From contig NZ_LCZJ02000026.1 of NCBI RefSeq assembly GCF_001012825.1, positions 160,761-224,760 of the forward strand: a stretch of DNA of 64,000 nt, written 5' to 3'. The position numbers were made by a program, and so were the translations under genes. The notes below the pieces were generated by a model, which did not search any database, was not told the DNA's origin, and saw nothing but the letters and a program-made list of their open reading frames with translations. How positions within the stretch are numbered: the first letter of the stretch is position 1; each line of letters opens with the position of its first letter. Shown one piece after another: positions 7,892 through 17,333 of the stretch. The stretch is from Paenibacillus etheri. Lineage in GTDB: Bacteria; Bacillota; Bacilli; Paenibacillales; Paenibacillaceae.

Positions 7892-9330
7892 TTCGCAATA
7901 TGCACTTTAAGCTGCTTCCCCTTCACGGTCGTCTCTCTCATCGCTTGCAGTACCATTGCACCCTTACCATTCAAAATATCCACGTAAGTCACATTGTCCT
8001 GAATCGAGATAATCCCGATGTCTTCCGCAGACATCCCTTCAAGCTTTGCGATTGTACCGACAAAGTCCACGGCTCTTAACTTCTTTTTCTTGCCGCCGTT
8101 GAAGTACAGCTTCATGATCTCTTTGTTCAAGCTCTCGCTTTTGTCCTTCTTGCGGACAGGCTGCTTGTTAATCTTCTGCTCGAACGCTTCCTTCGCGTAA
8201 GCAACGGCATCATCTGAAGGAGCTTTCATATTCGGGATGCTAAAGCCAATATAGCCTTCAATTTCCTTCACCCACTTTTGCTCATTCGGAGTAACAAAAG
8301 TGATTGCTTTGCCTGTCTTGCCTGCACGAGCAGTTCTGCCTGTACGGTGCACATAGCTTTCTTTTTCCAGCGGAATATCGTAATTAATCACGTGAGTGAT
8401 GTTCTCGATATCAATTCCTCTTGCGGCTACATCGGTAGCGATTAAATAACGGAACTGCCCTCTTTTAAAAGCATTCATGACCTCAAAACGCTCATCCTGC
8501 TCCATTCCCCCGTGGATCTTATCACAAGGATATTCCAGATCAGCCAACCCTCTAAACACCGCATTCACCTGTTCTTGTGTACGGCAAAAGATAATGCAGC
8601 TATCCGGATTCTCCACCGTGATAATATCGCTCAATAGCGAGAACTTGGCAGCTTGTCTCACTTCGATCAACGCATGTTCAATTGTAGCGGTTGTAATTCC
8701 ACTTGCCTGAATCTCGATTTCCGTTGGATCGCTCATATATTTCCGGCACAAATTCTTAATTACTTCCGGTAATGTAGCGGAGAAAACACAAGTCACTCGT
8801 TCTTTTGGCAGCTGTTTGATGATCTTCTCAATCTGCTCAATGAACCCCATGCTCAGCATCTCGTCTGCTTCATCAATGATCAAATACTTGATCCGGTTTA
8901 GCGGAAGCGTACCTCTTTCAATATGATCGAACACACGTCCAGGCGTACCTACGACAACATGTGTTTTTTGAGTAAGTTCAATTTTTTGTGGAGCAAAGGG
9001 CTGCTTGCCGAAAAGAGCCACGGCCTTAACCCGTTTAAATCGTCCAATGTTGGTGATATCCTCTTTCACTTGCATGGCAAGCTCCCGAGTAGGCGTTAGA
9101 ATCAAAGCTTGCGGCTTATTCTCCACCCAATCCACCAGATCACAGACCGGGATTCCGTAGGCTGCCGTCTTGCCGCTCCCCGTTTGCGATTTAACGATTA
9201 GATCCTTTTGCTGGAGAGCTACAGGGATCACTTTACTTTGAACTTCTGTTGGCGTCTCATATTTCAGGACATCCAGCGCTTTAATAATGTCTTCGTTTAA
9301 CTCATAATCTCTAAATTGCAATTCACTCAT
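7885..9330 (-). CDS. dbpA: DEAD-box RNA helicase DbpA (YxiN)
   Basis: A 481-residue ATP-dependent RNA helicase. The N-terminal RecA domain carries the Q motif region, [10 protein letters not shown]-type Walker A ([10 protein letters not shown]), PTRELA, GTPGR, DEAD and SAT. The second domain carries IIFCRT, ARGIDI and [10 protein letters not shown]. The C-terminal 75 residues (from [16 protein letters not shown] to [10 protein letters not shown]) match the DbpA RNA-binding domain, which in Bacillus YxiN recognises hairpin 92 of 23S rRNA. The expected role is late assembly of the 50S subunit. The ATG is behind GAGG. It is transcribed alone, and its stop codon lies in a direct repeat. Confidence 0.96.
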   Translation of the reverse strand: MSELQFRDYELNEDIIKALDVLKYETPTEVQSKVIPVALQQKDLIVKSQTGSGKTAAYGIPVCDLVDWVENKPQALILTPTRELAMQVKEDITNIGRFKRVKAVALFGKQPFAPQKIELTQKTHVVVGTPGRVFDHIERGTLPLNRIKYLIIDEADEMLSMGFIEQIEKIIKQLPKERVTCVFSATLPEVIKNLCRKYMSDPTEIEIQASGITTATIEHALIEVRQAAKFSLLSDIITVENPDSCIIFCRTQEQVNAVFRGLADLEYPCDKIHGGMEQDERFEVMNAFKRGQFRYLIATDVAARGIDIENITHVINYDIPLEKESYVHRTGRTARAGKTGKAITFVTPNEQKWVKEIEGYIGFSIPNMKAPSDDAVAYAKEAFEQKINKQPVRKKDKSESLNKEIMKLYFNGGKKKKLRAVDFVGTIAKLEGMSAEDIGIISIQDNVTYVDILNGKGAMVLQAMRETTVKGKQLKVHIAKK

Positions 9331-9415
9331 CGTTCAACCTCTTCTATGCCGATTGTTCTGGTTAAAGCGGAAACTCCGCGATCCTTCATCTTGTGCATAC
9401 TTATTATTATAACAG

Positions 9416-10069
9416 TTATTGGCTCCTTTGATTCCATTCCTTATAGAACTGGTCCAGAAAACCAAGCATGAAATCATGCCGTTCTTCTGCTAACTTCAGC
9501 CCATAAGCTGTATTCATCAGGAATTTTAATTTTAATAATTTCTCATAAAAATGATTGATAGCCGTCCCCTTGCTGTAATCCCTGTACTCCTTTTGAAGCG
9601 ATTCATCTCTTGGAGACACTTCCGGATCATAAGCCGGACGACCTTTCGCCCCTGAAAAAATAAAGGTTCTGGCTATCCCAATCGCCCCAAGTGCATCAAG
9701 TCGATCGGCATCTTGGACGACTTGGCCTTCAAGGGTCTGCATCGGTTCTCCCCCGCCACCACTAAAGGACATTGTCTCAATAATCATCATGATATGATTA
9801 ATTTGTTCCTCATCTGTAAGAATTGAAGAAAGCCAAGTACGTACTTTAAGCAAACCTTCTTCTTTAGACGGATTAAGCTTCTCGTCAGCAACATCATGCA
9901 GCAAAGCCGCCATCGTGCAAACAAATACATCGGCGCTCTCGATCTTGGCAATTTCAGCGGCGGTATTGCGCACTCTATCGGAATGCCACCAGTCATGCCC
10001 CGTAGTATCTTGTCCTAGCTGTTCTTTAACAAAGTCTTCGGTCCGAGCTATAATTAAAGCTTCATTCAT
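9416..10069 (-). CDS. HD-domain phosphohydrolase (YpgQ/YedJ-like)
   Basis: A 217-residue cytosolic HD-superfamily protein. The metal ligands are visible as HDWWHSDRV, the central HD in LLHDVADEK, and the distal D in QDADRLDALGAIGIAR. The ARTFIFSGAKG and YSKGTAINHFYEKLLKL segments are typical of the YpgQ/YedJ group, in which B. subtilis YpgQ is a metal-dependent nucleotide pyrophosphohydrolase. The physiological substrate here is not known. ATG behind GGGAG. It diverges from the histidyl-tRNA synthetase transcription unit. Confidence 0.9.
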   Translation of the reverse strand: MNEALIIARTEDFVKEQLGQDTTGHDWWHSDRVRNTAAEIAKIESADVFVCTMAALLHDVADEKLNPSKEEGLLKVRTWLSSILTDEEQINHIMMIIETMSFSGGGGEPMQTLEGQVVQDADRLDALGAIGIARTFIFSGAKGRPAYDPEVSPRDESLQKEYRDYSKGTAINHFYEKLLKLKFLMNTAYGLKLAEERHDFMLGFLDQFYKEWNQRSQ

Positions 10070-10169
10070 CTTAGAAAAACTCCCTTTCCTTAAGGAATAT
10101 CGAAGCCCTATTATAGCTGATAACTTGTCTATTCGCCCACAAGAAATCGAAGGTATTATAAATTCTTAC

Positions 10170-10198
10170 TTGCACGACTCTAAATGATCCGCTATAAT
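10170..10198 (+). promoter_or_regulatory. Promoter of the hisS paralogue and its leader
   Basis: TTGCAC (10170-10175), exactly 17 bases, then a perfect TATAAT (10193-10198). The predicted start near 10205 gives a leader of about 215 nt before the synthetase gene. Confidence 0.8.
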
Positions 10199-10234
10199 CG
10201 GCAGTAATCAAAATTTCGAAGGGAATTGGTTCTG

Positions 10235-10291
10235 ATGAATACTAATACAATCATGCTGAATCAACTTCATTATTATCACAAACAGCGTTAG
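10235..10291 (+). CDS. Putative 18-residue leader peptide with His codons
   Basis: ATG 10235, ten bases after GAAGGGA, opens the 18-residue frame MNTNTIMLNQLHYYHKQR ending at TAG 10289-10291. CAT and CAC flank two Tyr codons (10268-10279), so two of four consecutive codons are His. The stop codon lies inside the first arm of the RNA hairpin downstream. The gene behind it encodes a histidyl-tRNA synthetase. This is the arrangement expected of a ribosome-sensing attenuator. Translation is not proven; the codon choice and position are the evidence. Confidence 0.55.
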   Translation: MNTNTIMLNQLHYYHKQR

Positions 10292-10386
10292 CACCCCTGA
10301 ATTTCTCAGGGAGGCTAACGCTACTCGCGTTGGCCTCCCTGCGGCATAGATCACGCGCAGGACCAAGAGGTCCTGCGCGTTTTTTT
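10285..10386 (+). promoter_or_regulatory. Attenuator with mutually exclusive hairpins
   Basis: Segment 1 (10285-10300: GCGTTAGC plus CCCTGA) pairs with segment 2 (10306-10321). Segment 2 (10307-10321) also pairs along 15 bases with segment 3 (10327-10341), with one G-U. The CCTGCG in segment 3 can pair with CGCAGG in the left arm of the terminator. A perfect 12-base GC-rich terminator hairpin (10353-10364 with 10369-10380) and seven T's follow. The competing pairs give a switch between readthrough and termination governed by where a ribosome sits on the leader peptide. No T-box consensus is present. Confidence 0.6.
10353..10386 (+). terminator. Intrinsic terminator of the hisS leader
   Basis: Perfect stem ACGCGCAGGACC/GGTCCTGCGCGT with an AAGA loop and a T-run, 36 bases before the hisS start codon. 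It terminates upstream of the gene, so it is regulatory. Confidence 0.88.
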
Positions 10387-10421
10387 ATTTTCTAAACTAT
10401 GCCAATTCAAAGGAGCTACTA

Positions 10422-11702
10422 ATGATGCAAAACATTAAAGGAACTAATGATTACTTCGGTCAAGAGCAAGCGCTCAGAAAGAACATTCAAAATACGCTGC
10501 AGGACTTGTTCGAGCTCTATGATTTTGAATCGATGGATACGACGTTATTAAATGAATTGGAGTTATTAACCTCAAAATATGCAGGCGGGGACGAAATTCT
10601 CAAGGAAATGTACCAACTCACGGATCAAGGCAACCGCAATCTGGGGTTACGCTATGATCTGACCATTCCTTTTGCCAAAGTGATCGCTTTAAATCCAGGG
10701 ATAGAGTTCCCCTTCAAGCGGTATGAGATCGGAAAAGTGTTCCGAGATGGACCCGTGAAACGTGGGCGTCTGCGTGAATTTCTGCAATGCGATGTTGATG
10801 TAGTCGGCATTTCCGGCCCTGAGGCTGAAGCTGAGCTAATGCAACTGGCTTCCGAAGCTTTCCGCAAGCTAGACATCCCTATCATCCTAAAATGGAACAA
10901 TCGACGATTTCTCAGCGAGATTCTGGAGTCCATTGGCGTACCTGCAGAAGAGCAACTATCCGTTATGCTTACCCTTGATAAGCTTGAGAAAATCAGCATT
11001 AGCGGAGTGGAGAACGAATTGATTGGCAAGGGGCTAGAATCTGCGACCATCACAGCTATTCTAGCGCTTATCGAAATGGACAATCCAAGCTTCGAACAGT
11101 TATGCGAACAATATGATCTCACAGCACAACCTGGTGCATCAGAGGTTCTTATCTTACAAAAGCTAATCCAAGACATTGGACTACAGGAAACTTGCCGTTT
11201 CGATCCTTTCTTATCCCGAGGTCTTTCATTCTACACAGGAACTATCTACGAGATCTTTGATGCTTCTGGTTCCTTTACGTCAAGCTTGGGTGGTGGAGGC
11301 AGATATGATGCGATTATCGGACAGTTAGTGGGCAGAGAAGATATTCAATACCCTACGGTTGGGTTGTCTTTTGGCATGGAGTCTATCATGGCTCTCCTGG
11401 CAGAACGACCTATCCAAGAAAATAAATCAGCTAATGTTATGGTCATTCCCATTGGTGAGACACTACCAAAAGCTTTGATTGCAGCGGCCGAGCTGCGTGC
11501 CTGTTCTATAAGAACCACTCTCGTATCCGGTAAAAGAAAATTAAAAAAGCAGCTCGCCACAGCCTCATCCAAAAGCATCCGTTACGTTATACTGATCGGC
11601 GAAAGCGAATCCAGTGTTGATAAGGTACGTTTGAAAGATATGGAGGAACAAACAGAGGTTATCGTTCCGCTGGATAAAGCTATTTACCTCATTACCGGAT
11701 AA
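10422..11702 (+). CDS. hisS: Histidyl-tRNA synthetase (class II), probable second copy
   Basis: A 426-residue protein that should charge tRNA-His. The catalytic core shows GTNDYFG at the N-terminus, RYDLTIPFAK, motif 2 FRDGPVKRGRLREF, the His-specific RGLSFYTG and GGGGRYD. The C-terminal about 90 residues (from MVIPIGE) form the anticodon-binding domain, which distinguishes it from the shorter regulator HisZ. The motif 3 region reads SFGMESIMAL where most HisRS have an E-R pair, so the usual Arg is missing. Paralogues in other Bacilli look similar from memory, but this should be checked. ATG 10422 follows AGGAG. Expression is apparently controlled by the attenuator. Confidence 0.88.
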   Translation: MMQNIKGTNDYFGQEQALRKNIQNTLQDLFELYDFESMDTTLLNELELLTSKYAGGDEILKEMYQLTDQGNRNLGLRYDLTIPFAKVIALNPGIEFPFKRYEIGKVFRDGPVKRGRLREFLQCDVDVVGISGPEAEAELMQLASEAFRKLDIPIILKWNNRRFLSEILESIGVPAEEQLSVMLTLDKLEKISISGVENELIGKGLESATITAILALIEMDNPSFEQLCEQYDLTAQPGASEVLILQKLIQDIGLQETCRFDPFLSRGLSFYTGTIYEIFDASGSFTSSLGGGGRYDAIIGQLVGREDIQYPTVGLSFGMESIMALLAERPIQENKSANVMVIPIGETLPKALIAAAELRACSIRTTLVSGKRKLKKQLATASSKSIRYVILIGESESSVDKVRLKDMEEQTEVIVPLDKAIYLITG

Positions 11703-11725
11703 AGAACATTTTTAAATACTACACA

Positions 11726-11755
11726 AAAAAAGACCCCGCCGGCGGCCGGCGGGGC
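11726..11755 (-). terminator. Terminator, mainly for the chemoreceptor gene
   Basis: Stem CCCCGCCGG/CCGGCGGGG with a 3-base loop. The T-run lies on the minus strand, 92 bases past the chemoreceptor stop. It could also stop hisS transcripts, weakly. Confidence 0.8.
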
Positions 11756-11846
11756 AAAGTTTATATTTAAGGGAGGTTATATATGTACTATATCCTTGCA
11801 AGCTTAATATTTTATGAATGACGGATAAAGATTCCCTTAATCCTTC

Positions 11847-13880
11847 TTAGATCTTAAACTGATCTACTAGACCCTGTAGCTCCTTGGCACTTTGGGTATT
11901 CTCGTCAGCCACTGTAACTTCATGGAATGTTTTCTCTACGATATCGGCAGTTTTTACCGCTATATCCTGAATCCCAATAGCCCCCTCGTTTACTGTAGCA
12001 GCCACTTCATTAACCGCAATAGAAATACTAGATACCGCCATACTTAGATGGTCAGCCGCGGTCTCGAATTGATTCATCAGCAGATTCACTGTAGTTGCAT
12101 CTCTGTTATATTGCTGACTTACCTCCGTTAACCGCTCATAATCGCCAAGAACGTTCTGGTCAATAAAAGCGAGTAATGCCTCTGAATTTTCCTTCATTAG
12201 TTCAACAGAAGCATAAACACCTGAAACAACCCCTTGAATCCCCGCCGCGGTCTCTGACGATTTCTCAGCCAGCTTGCGGATTTCACCAGCTACAACAGCA
12301 AATCCTCTACCCGCTTCACCTGCTCTTGCTGCTTCAATCGCTGCATTCAAAGCAAGCAGATTGGTTTGACTAGTAATCGATAGAATCGTATCCGCCAACA
12401 CATTAATCTCCGAGATCGCATTCGACTGCTCAATTGCTTTTTCCATATCTACACGAACAGATTCATACACTCGCTTCGCATTATCCGTGGACTCTAACGC
12501 CTCATCTTGTAACGCCATAGCTCGCTCACTGATCTGTTTGGAAACTTCAGCGCCTTCCTTCACATTACTGGAGATCTCGGATACATTAACATCAATTTCA
12601 GTAATCGCTGCCGTCATCTCTTGTGTTGAAGCTGCTGTCTCCTCCATCCCTGCCGATAGCTGCTGTGTTGTTGCCGAATTGTCGTGAGCATTCTCTCGTA
12701 CATCTATAGACAGCTTTTCAAGGGTCTCCGCATTATCTAACACCTTCGTCGAGATCGTGATTAAACTGCCCGCCATATCACGAAGAATAGTACGTGTGCG
12801 GAGCATTGCTTTGGCAATCGTCCCTGTTTCATCTTTGTTTTTCGTCAAATATTCGTACTGAGAGTCATACGTCAAATTTAGCTCTGCCGTTCTATTGATC
12901 AACTCTGTCAGTTTAACAATCGGTGCAGAAATTTTTTGAGAAAAATAAAATGCAATCAGCAATGCAATAATCAAACTTCCCACACCTAGAAAAATATTGA
13001 AGTTTCTCATCTCAGTGACAGGCTTCACTATCTCATCTAAGTCAGCAGTTAATACAAGCAACCAGTGGGTCTCAGGCATAACCGTGTAAGCTGATTTCTT
13101 TTCCACACCATCAACTGTATTATTGAGCAGGCCGTCTGCTACCTTCTGACCAGCCTTCACACGATCAATAACAGCTGAAATCTGAGTATTCTCAACCGGT
13201 TGTCCAACTTGCTTTTTATCCGGATGGTACAGCTTATTCCCGTTCTCATCCAGTAAATATACATAAGAGCTCGTCGTGTTCACCACTTTTGTGTCTGCCA
13301 AATATTTAATCATACTATCTGCAGAAACCGCTGAAGCTACATATCCAATCATCTTGCCGTCACTCTTCACCGGATGCACAAATCCCACCACATAAGCCCC
13401 AGTAGATTTCGATTTCAGTGTTTCGCTAATTACCGGTTCTGCTGTTTCCATTACTTTCTTCGTATAATTCCTATCACTAAAATCCGTACCAATAAGCTTA
13501 ATGTCACTGTCAGCCACAGCGATGCCCTTCATATCACTGACAAAAACATGTTCAAGGTTCCCAGCATCCTTCACAATTTCCTGAAGGCTGATATTTACCT
13601 CATTCTGTAGCTTATTCCCCTTGGCGACTCCACCATTCTTTGCTTGAAGTAATAATTCGACAATTTCCGACCTTCCCGCAACAAGCTCAATACTTCTCTG
13701 TTCTTTCGAAATCATAGACGATATGGTCTGAGCTTTATTCGTATTGACCTGCTTCATAGAATTCTCAGTAAGGCTCACTATCGCCTGAGTTGACCTTAAA
13801 TATGTAAAAACCCCCATTACTGCAATACATAGTAGGGTCACACCTATCATCATAAGTGATAGTTTTAGACGAATCTTCAT
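11847..13880 (-). CDS. Methyl-accepting chemotaxis protein, dCache sensor
   Basis: A 677-residue membrane chemoreceptor. It has TM1 at about residues 7-28, an extracytoplasmic dCache-type ligand domain (about 35-285), TM2 at about 293-314, a HAMP linker and a long coiled-coil signalling domain. The hairpin tip reads [33 protein letters not shown], the conserved CheA/CheW contact. It relays small-molecule binding to the flagellar motor. The ligand is unknown; many dCache receptors bind amino acids. ATG behind GAGG. No chemotaxis neighbours, so it is an orphan receptor gene. Confidence 0.95.
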   Translation of the reverse strand: MKIRLKLSLMMIGVTLLCIAVMGVFTYLRSTQAIVSLTENSMKQVNTNKAQTISSMISKEQRSIELVAGRSEIVELLLQAKNGGVAKGNKLQNEVNISLQEIVKDAGNLEHVFVSDMKGIAVADSDIKLIGTDFSDRNYTKKVMETAEPVISETLKSKSTGAYVVGFVHPVKSDGKMIGYVASAVSADSMIKYLADTKVVNTTSSYVYLLDENGNKLYHPDKKQVGQPVENTQISAVIDRVKAGQKVADGLLNNTVDGVEKKSAYTVMPETHWLLVLTADLDEIVKPVTEMRNFNIFLGVGSLIIALLIAFYFSQKISAPIVKLTELINRTAELNLTYDSQYEYLTKNKDETGTIAKAMLRTRTILRDMAGSLITISTKVLDNAETLEKLSIDVRENAHDNSATTQQLSAGMEETAASTQEMTAAITEIDVNVSEISSNVKEGAEVSKQISERAMALQDEALESTDNAKRVYESVRVDMEKAIEQSNAISEINVLADTILSITSQTNLLALNAAIEAARAGEAGRGFAVVAGEIRKLAEKSSETAAGIQGVVSGVYASVELMKENSEALLAFIDQNVLGDYERLTEVSQQYNRDATTVNLLMNQFETAADHLSMAVSSISIAVNEVAATVNEGAIGIQDIAVKTADIVEKTFHEVTVADENTQSAKELQGLVDQFKI

Positions 13881-14095
13881 TTTTCCTCATCCTTCCGACT
13901 ACTGTTCATTAGAGAACAATGCAATTGTAAATAATACAATTACTATCGGATATCATGATAAATTAGTGAATATTGACTAAGCGAAAATACGGAAAATATC
14001 AAAAAATGTCGAATTTTTGCATATAAATGCAGAAAAAACTAGTTCTGCTAGTTCGGTCACCTTCTTCAGAATAGTCATTAAGACCTGTTTTATCT

Positions 14096-15121
14096 CTATG
14101 ATGAAATAGGCGGTTCTGACTGGGATGCTGGGGTAACTTGCGTGATTGCACCCTCTGTTAAGGTGTGTTTAGTTCTGCTACGTAAAAACAGACCAGACAT
14201 TGCTGCGAGAATTTGCTGGAATAACATTCCTGAAATCACAGGGAGTGCAACAGCCGGAGGAAAATATTTTACTGCGAGCACAGCTCCCGCGCTTAGATTA
14301 CGCATGCCGGAATTAAATTGCACAGCCACAGAATCTTCATAGCTAAAGCGGAAACGGCGTGATACTAATGCTCCGATTACATATCCAAGAACTACGGTTA
14401 AGAAGGTTACGCCAATAATAATCGCTAATTTACTATCCGGGTGTTTCAGATAACGAGCAATGCTAGCACCATTAATGGAAACGACCATGAACAATCCAAC
14501 CTTTACAAATGGAGAAAACGGTGGTCCGCATACCGTATTCACTTTGCCTTTTGTCCATTGATTCAGAAGCATCCCGACCACCGAAGGAATGACAACCATC
14601 CATAGGAGACCTTTCATCATTTCCCCAAGCTGGATTTCCAAACTCGCTCCCATTAGCAAATACAAGGTACCCGGAACGACAATCGGTGACAAGAGCGTAT
14701 CGATCAGAATAAGGGCCAAAGTCAGTGCAATATTCCCTCCATATATGGATACCCACACCACACTTACGACACCCGTGGGGATCGCAAACAGCAGTACAAA
14801 TCCAGTCACTGTGTAAGGATCTCCCGGAAAAACAGCACTTGCAACGAGCCAGCCAATGAGCGGCATCACGATATGCAGAATAATCATCAACACCATCAAC
14901 TTCTGTGGTTTCAGCAGTACGCCCAGCAGATCCTTGAGATTGGATTTCAAACTTCCGATCAATGTCATGAAGGCGAATATCCAAGGAACTAGCCATGTGA
15001 ACGGCAATAGTCTGCTTTCATTAAGTACGCCAACGACGATGGCAGTTGGTGTCAACAATGGCATAATTTTTTCGAGAACAACATTGGATTTGATGAGTCC
15101 ATTTCTTATATTCGTAAGCAT
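14096..15121 (-). CDS. Bile acid:sodium symporter (BASS) family transporter
   Basis: A 341-residue integral membrane protein of about ten helices. Family signatures include GFVLLFAIPTGVVSVVW and the conserved EDSVAVQFNSGMRNLSAGAVLAVKYFP near the C-terminus, the core substrate/Na+ region of BASS proteins. Known substrates of the family include organic anions such as pantoate, pyruvate or sulfonates; none can be assigned here. ATG 15121 lies eight bases after AAGGTG, so I chose it over the GTG at 15130. A near-perfect inverted repeat lies just upstream. Transcribed alone. Confidence 0.88.
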   Translation of the reverse strand: MLTNIRNGLIKSNVVLEKIMPLLTPTAIVVGVLNESRLLPFTWLVPWIFAFMTLIGSLKSNLKDLLGVLLKPQKLMVLMIILHIVMPLIGWLVASAVFPGDPYTVTGFVLLFAIPTGVVSVVWVSIYGGNIALTLALILIDTLLSPIVVPGTLYLLMGASLEIQLGEMMKGLLWMVVIPSVVGMLLNQWTKGKVNTVCGPPFSPFVKVGLFMVVSINGASIARYLKHPDSKLAIIIGVTFLTVVLGYVIGALVSRRFRFSYEDSVAVQFNSGMRNLSAGAVLAVKYFPPAVALPVISGMLFQQILAAMSGLFLRSRTKHTLTEGAITQVTPASQSEPPISS

Positions 15122-15135
15122 GTGTCGCACACCTT

Positions 15136-15153
15136 ATGTATGATGTCATACAT
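15136..15153. promoter_or_regulatory. Inverted repeat upstream of the BASS transporter
   Basis: ATGTATGA-TG-TCATACAT: two perfect 8-base arms, 15 bases before the start codon. The symmetry and the TATGA/TCATA arms suggest an operator, possibly for a GntR-type regulator. No such regulator gene is adjacent. Confidence 0.55.
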
Positions 15154-15232
15154 TCCTTATCCACAAATTTAAGCTGTAACAGTTTCTATAAGCTTACAGA
15201 AATCATACAGGACTTCCCATTAATCTACTACA

Positions 15233-15264
15233 CAAAAAGGAACCAATTATTTAAATTGGCTCCT
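15233..15264 (-). terminator. Terminator of the radical SAM gene
   Basis: On the minus strand, AGGAGCCAATTTA pairs imperfectly with TAATTGGTTCCT, followed by TTTTTG, about 30 bases past the stop. Confidence 0.75.
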
Positions 15265-15293
15265 GGTACTTTTTTATAAAAATGTCTAAATAT

Positions 15294-16241
15294 TTAAACC
15301 CCTTGTGGAAACAAGGCGTCCAGTGCAGGGCATGGCAGTTTATCCAGGAACTGAGCCAATGGCGCTGGCATGTTACTGTACAAGTCCTTCAGTGAGGTCC
15401 CCTGATAAATGTTGCCAATAATAACGGGATGACATAATTCAGAGATCAGAATATCCCCATTTCCATGCAGATGAAGCTGTTTCTTACCCTCTATGCAGTG
15501 AGGAAAATAAACGCCCGGTTGCTCCTCGAATCCAAGCGCATCCATAAAACGGTCCATGCAAGTGAAATACAGGATCGTATCCTCTTTCTTCATAGCGATC
15601 AGTTCACTCACAGCATTCTTTAATTGTTCGCGGGCAGCTATAGACTTCCAGCCCGTATGATCCATGATGATACTGTTCTGAATCTCATGTGTTCTAACGC
15701 CCATAGCGTATACGTGATCACTTATTTCCTTCATATTATCTTGTGTTTCGCTGAACAACAGCGTCTCCAGCACCGTATCTACACTAGTTGCCGCGAACAT
15801 AGTAATGTTCTCTCTTATTTTCTCATAAATGCTTGGATGAATATTATAATAACGGGAAAAGGCGTCCGCTGTAGTAAAATTGAAGGAAATATGTATCGTC
15901 GTTAATCCTGCCGCAACCAGCTGATCAATCCGTTCAGCATTTAAAAGACTGCCGTTCGAATTGAGCTGTGTCTGAATCCCTCTGGATGAGCAGTAGTTTA
16001 CAATTTCCACACAGTCATCAAACTTTAATGTGACCTCGCCACCAGACAAACGCACTCTTTTTAGACCTGGAAGCTCTTCAAGAATTCGGATAACCTCTTT
16101 AGCTTTGATGCTTTGTCCATCATTTCTATTATATGCACAACAGTAATCACAGCGGAAATTACAGTTTGAGGTGACTCCTATTTCTAAGCCTTCCAGCTCA
16201 TAGGTAAGCGGTTTGTCTAATTCTAATGCTTTATATCTCAT
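15294..16241 (-). CDS. Radical SAM protein, MoaA-like
   Basis: A 315-residue enzyme with the iron-sulfur motif CNFRCDYC (residues 27-34), which binds the 4Fe-4S cluster that cleaves SAM. RLSGGEVTL follows, as in MoaA/PqqE-type proteins. A C-terminal region with FPHCIEGKKQLHLHGNGDI and ELCHPVIIGNI resembles a reduced SPASM/twitch domain with few Cys. Such proteins modify peptides or cofactors. I looked for a short precursor peptide beside it and found none. ATG behind AGGAGG, ten bases. Transcribed alone; function unknown. Confidence 0.85.
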   Translation of the reverse strand: MRYKALELDKPLTYELEGLEIGVTSNCNFRCDYCCAYNRNDGQSIKAKEVIRILEELPGLKRVRLSGGEVTLKFDDCVEIVNYCSSRGIQTQLNSNGSLLNAERIDQLVAAGLTTIHISFNFTTADAFSRYYNIHPSIYEKIRENITMFAATSVDTVLETLLFSETQDNMKEISDHVYAMGVRTHEIQNSIIMDHTGWKSIAAREQLKNAVSELIAMKKEDTILYFTCMDRFMDALGFEEQPGVYFPHCIEGKKQLHLHGNGDILISELCHPVIIGNIYQGTSLKDLYSNMPAPLAQFLDKLPCPALDALFPQGV

Positions 16242-16339
16242 ACTCTAAAGTCCTCCTGAAAAATAATAAATTTGGTTCAAGGGTTCAACCTTAGAGAGTA
16301 TAAAGGTTTATGACTTAGGTGAATGTGAGGTTTATAACA

Positions 16340-17260
16340 CTACCCACCAATACTCTTTATAGGGATGTAAAGATCAACTTTCGCCTTGCCTTCAGGGTCA
16401 TTATAGGGGTCATTCATACAAAACTCGAGCGCATGTCGATCATCCGGCTCATATTCACTATTAGGCAGCCATTGTCCGTACACACTTTGATAAGCAATTG
16501 CGAATTTATCAATCGTGTCATAAAACTGGTACCGGGCATAAAGACCACCAGATAATGTTTGGAAGGATATGCTTGAATCGCCTTCTATAGAAAACTCTCT
16601 CGGAATAGTTATGCAAGCATCATACCTGCAAGAATACTCGTCAGTTACGCTAGGGTCATCTAAAGAGATGCCGATAAAATATTCTGTTGATGGTAATTTG
16701 TTTTTCGCAACCCATTTGCTGAGTGTAGCCCATGCTTTATACGTTTCAAGATAGCTACCAACATGCCTTACATACGCTACTTTATAACCCGGAAGTTCTT
16801 GTACTTCAATGTTCATTTGCCATACTCTCCTTAGAAAATTATTATTGTTGTTGCTATTCACATCATAATTTTTAGAAGGAGCTAATTCTTCCTGATTATT
16901 GCTGGACATTAACTGATTATTGCTATGTTCTTGCTTGGATCTTCTCATCTCGCTTGGGGTTGTCTTAAATAACTTTCTAAAAGATGAATTAAAACTCGAG
17001 ATGGAATTAAAACCGCATAAAGTTGAGATATCTAGCATAGTTTTATTCGTTGTTTCAAGATAAGTGACTGCACGATCTAGACGTCTTTCCGTTAGGTAGG
17101 TCATTGGTGTTTGGTTTGTAATTGCAGAAAAAACTCTAGAAAAATGATACTTTGAAAAATTAGAAATTTCAGCAAGCATCTCTAGATTGATTTCTTGATC
17201 TATGTTTTCCTCTATAAAATGAAGAACAGTCTGAATACGAACCCTGTAATCATTGTTCAT
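16340..17260 (-). CDS. AraC-family regulator with GyrI-like effector domain
   Basis: A 306-residue regulator. The N-terminal AraC HTH pair covers about residues 1-105 (SKYHFSRVFSAITNQTPMTYLTERRLDRA, then GFNSISSFNSSFRKLFKTTPSEMR). An Asn/Ser-rich linker follows, then a C-terminal GyrI/BmrR-like domain (from VQELPGYKVAYVRHVG to DLYIPIK) that commonly binds hydrophobic drugs. The order HTH then GyrI matches the Rob/SoxS-GyrI group. I start at ATG 17260 behind GAGG; the longer open frame runs into a terminator. A truncated T-box sits upstream. Confidence 0.9.
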   Translation of the reverse strand: MNNDYRVRIQTVLHFIEENIDQEINLEMLAEISNFSKYHFSRVFSAITNQTPMTYLTERRLDRAVTYLETTNKTMLDISTLCGFNSISSFNSSFRKLFKTTPSEMRRSKQEHSNNQLMSSNNQEELAPSKNYDVNSNNNNNFLRRVWQMNIEVQELPGYKVAYVRHVGSYLETYKAWATLSKWVAKNKLPSTEYFIGISLDDPSVTDEYSCRYDACITIPREFSIEGDSSISFQTLSGGLYARYQFYDTIDKFAIAYQSVYGQWLPNSEYEPDDRHALEFCMNDPYNDPEGKAKVDLYIPIKSIGG

Positions 17261-17333
17261 TTGATTTACCTCAATTCCGCGCTGATAAAATAAATGATTA
17301 ATAGAAATCCCATTTTCATAAAATTCTGAATAG

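Noticed and set aside
16241-16330. Precursor peptide for the radical SAM protein
   Set aside because: No short frame with a ribosome site was found in the upstream gap or immediately downstream.
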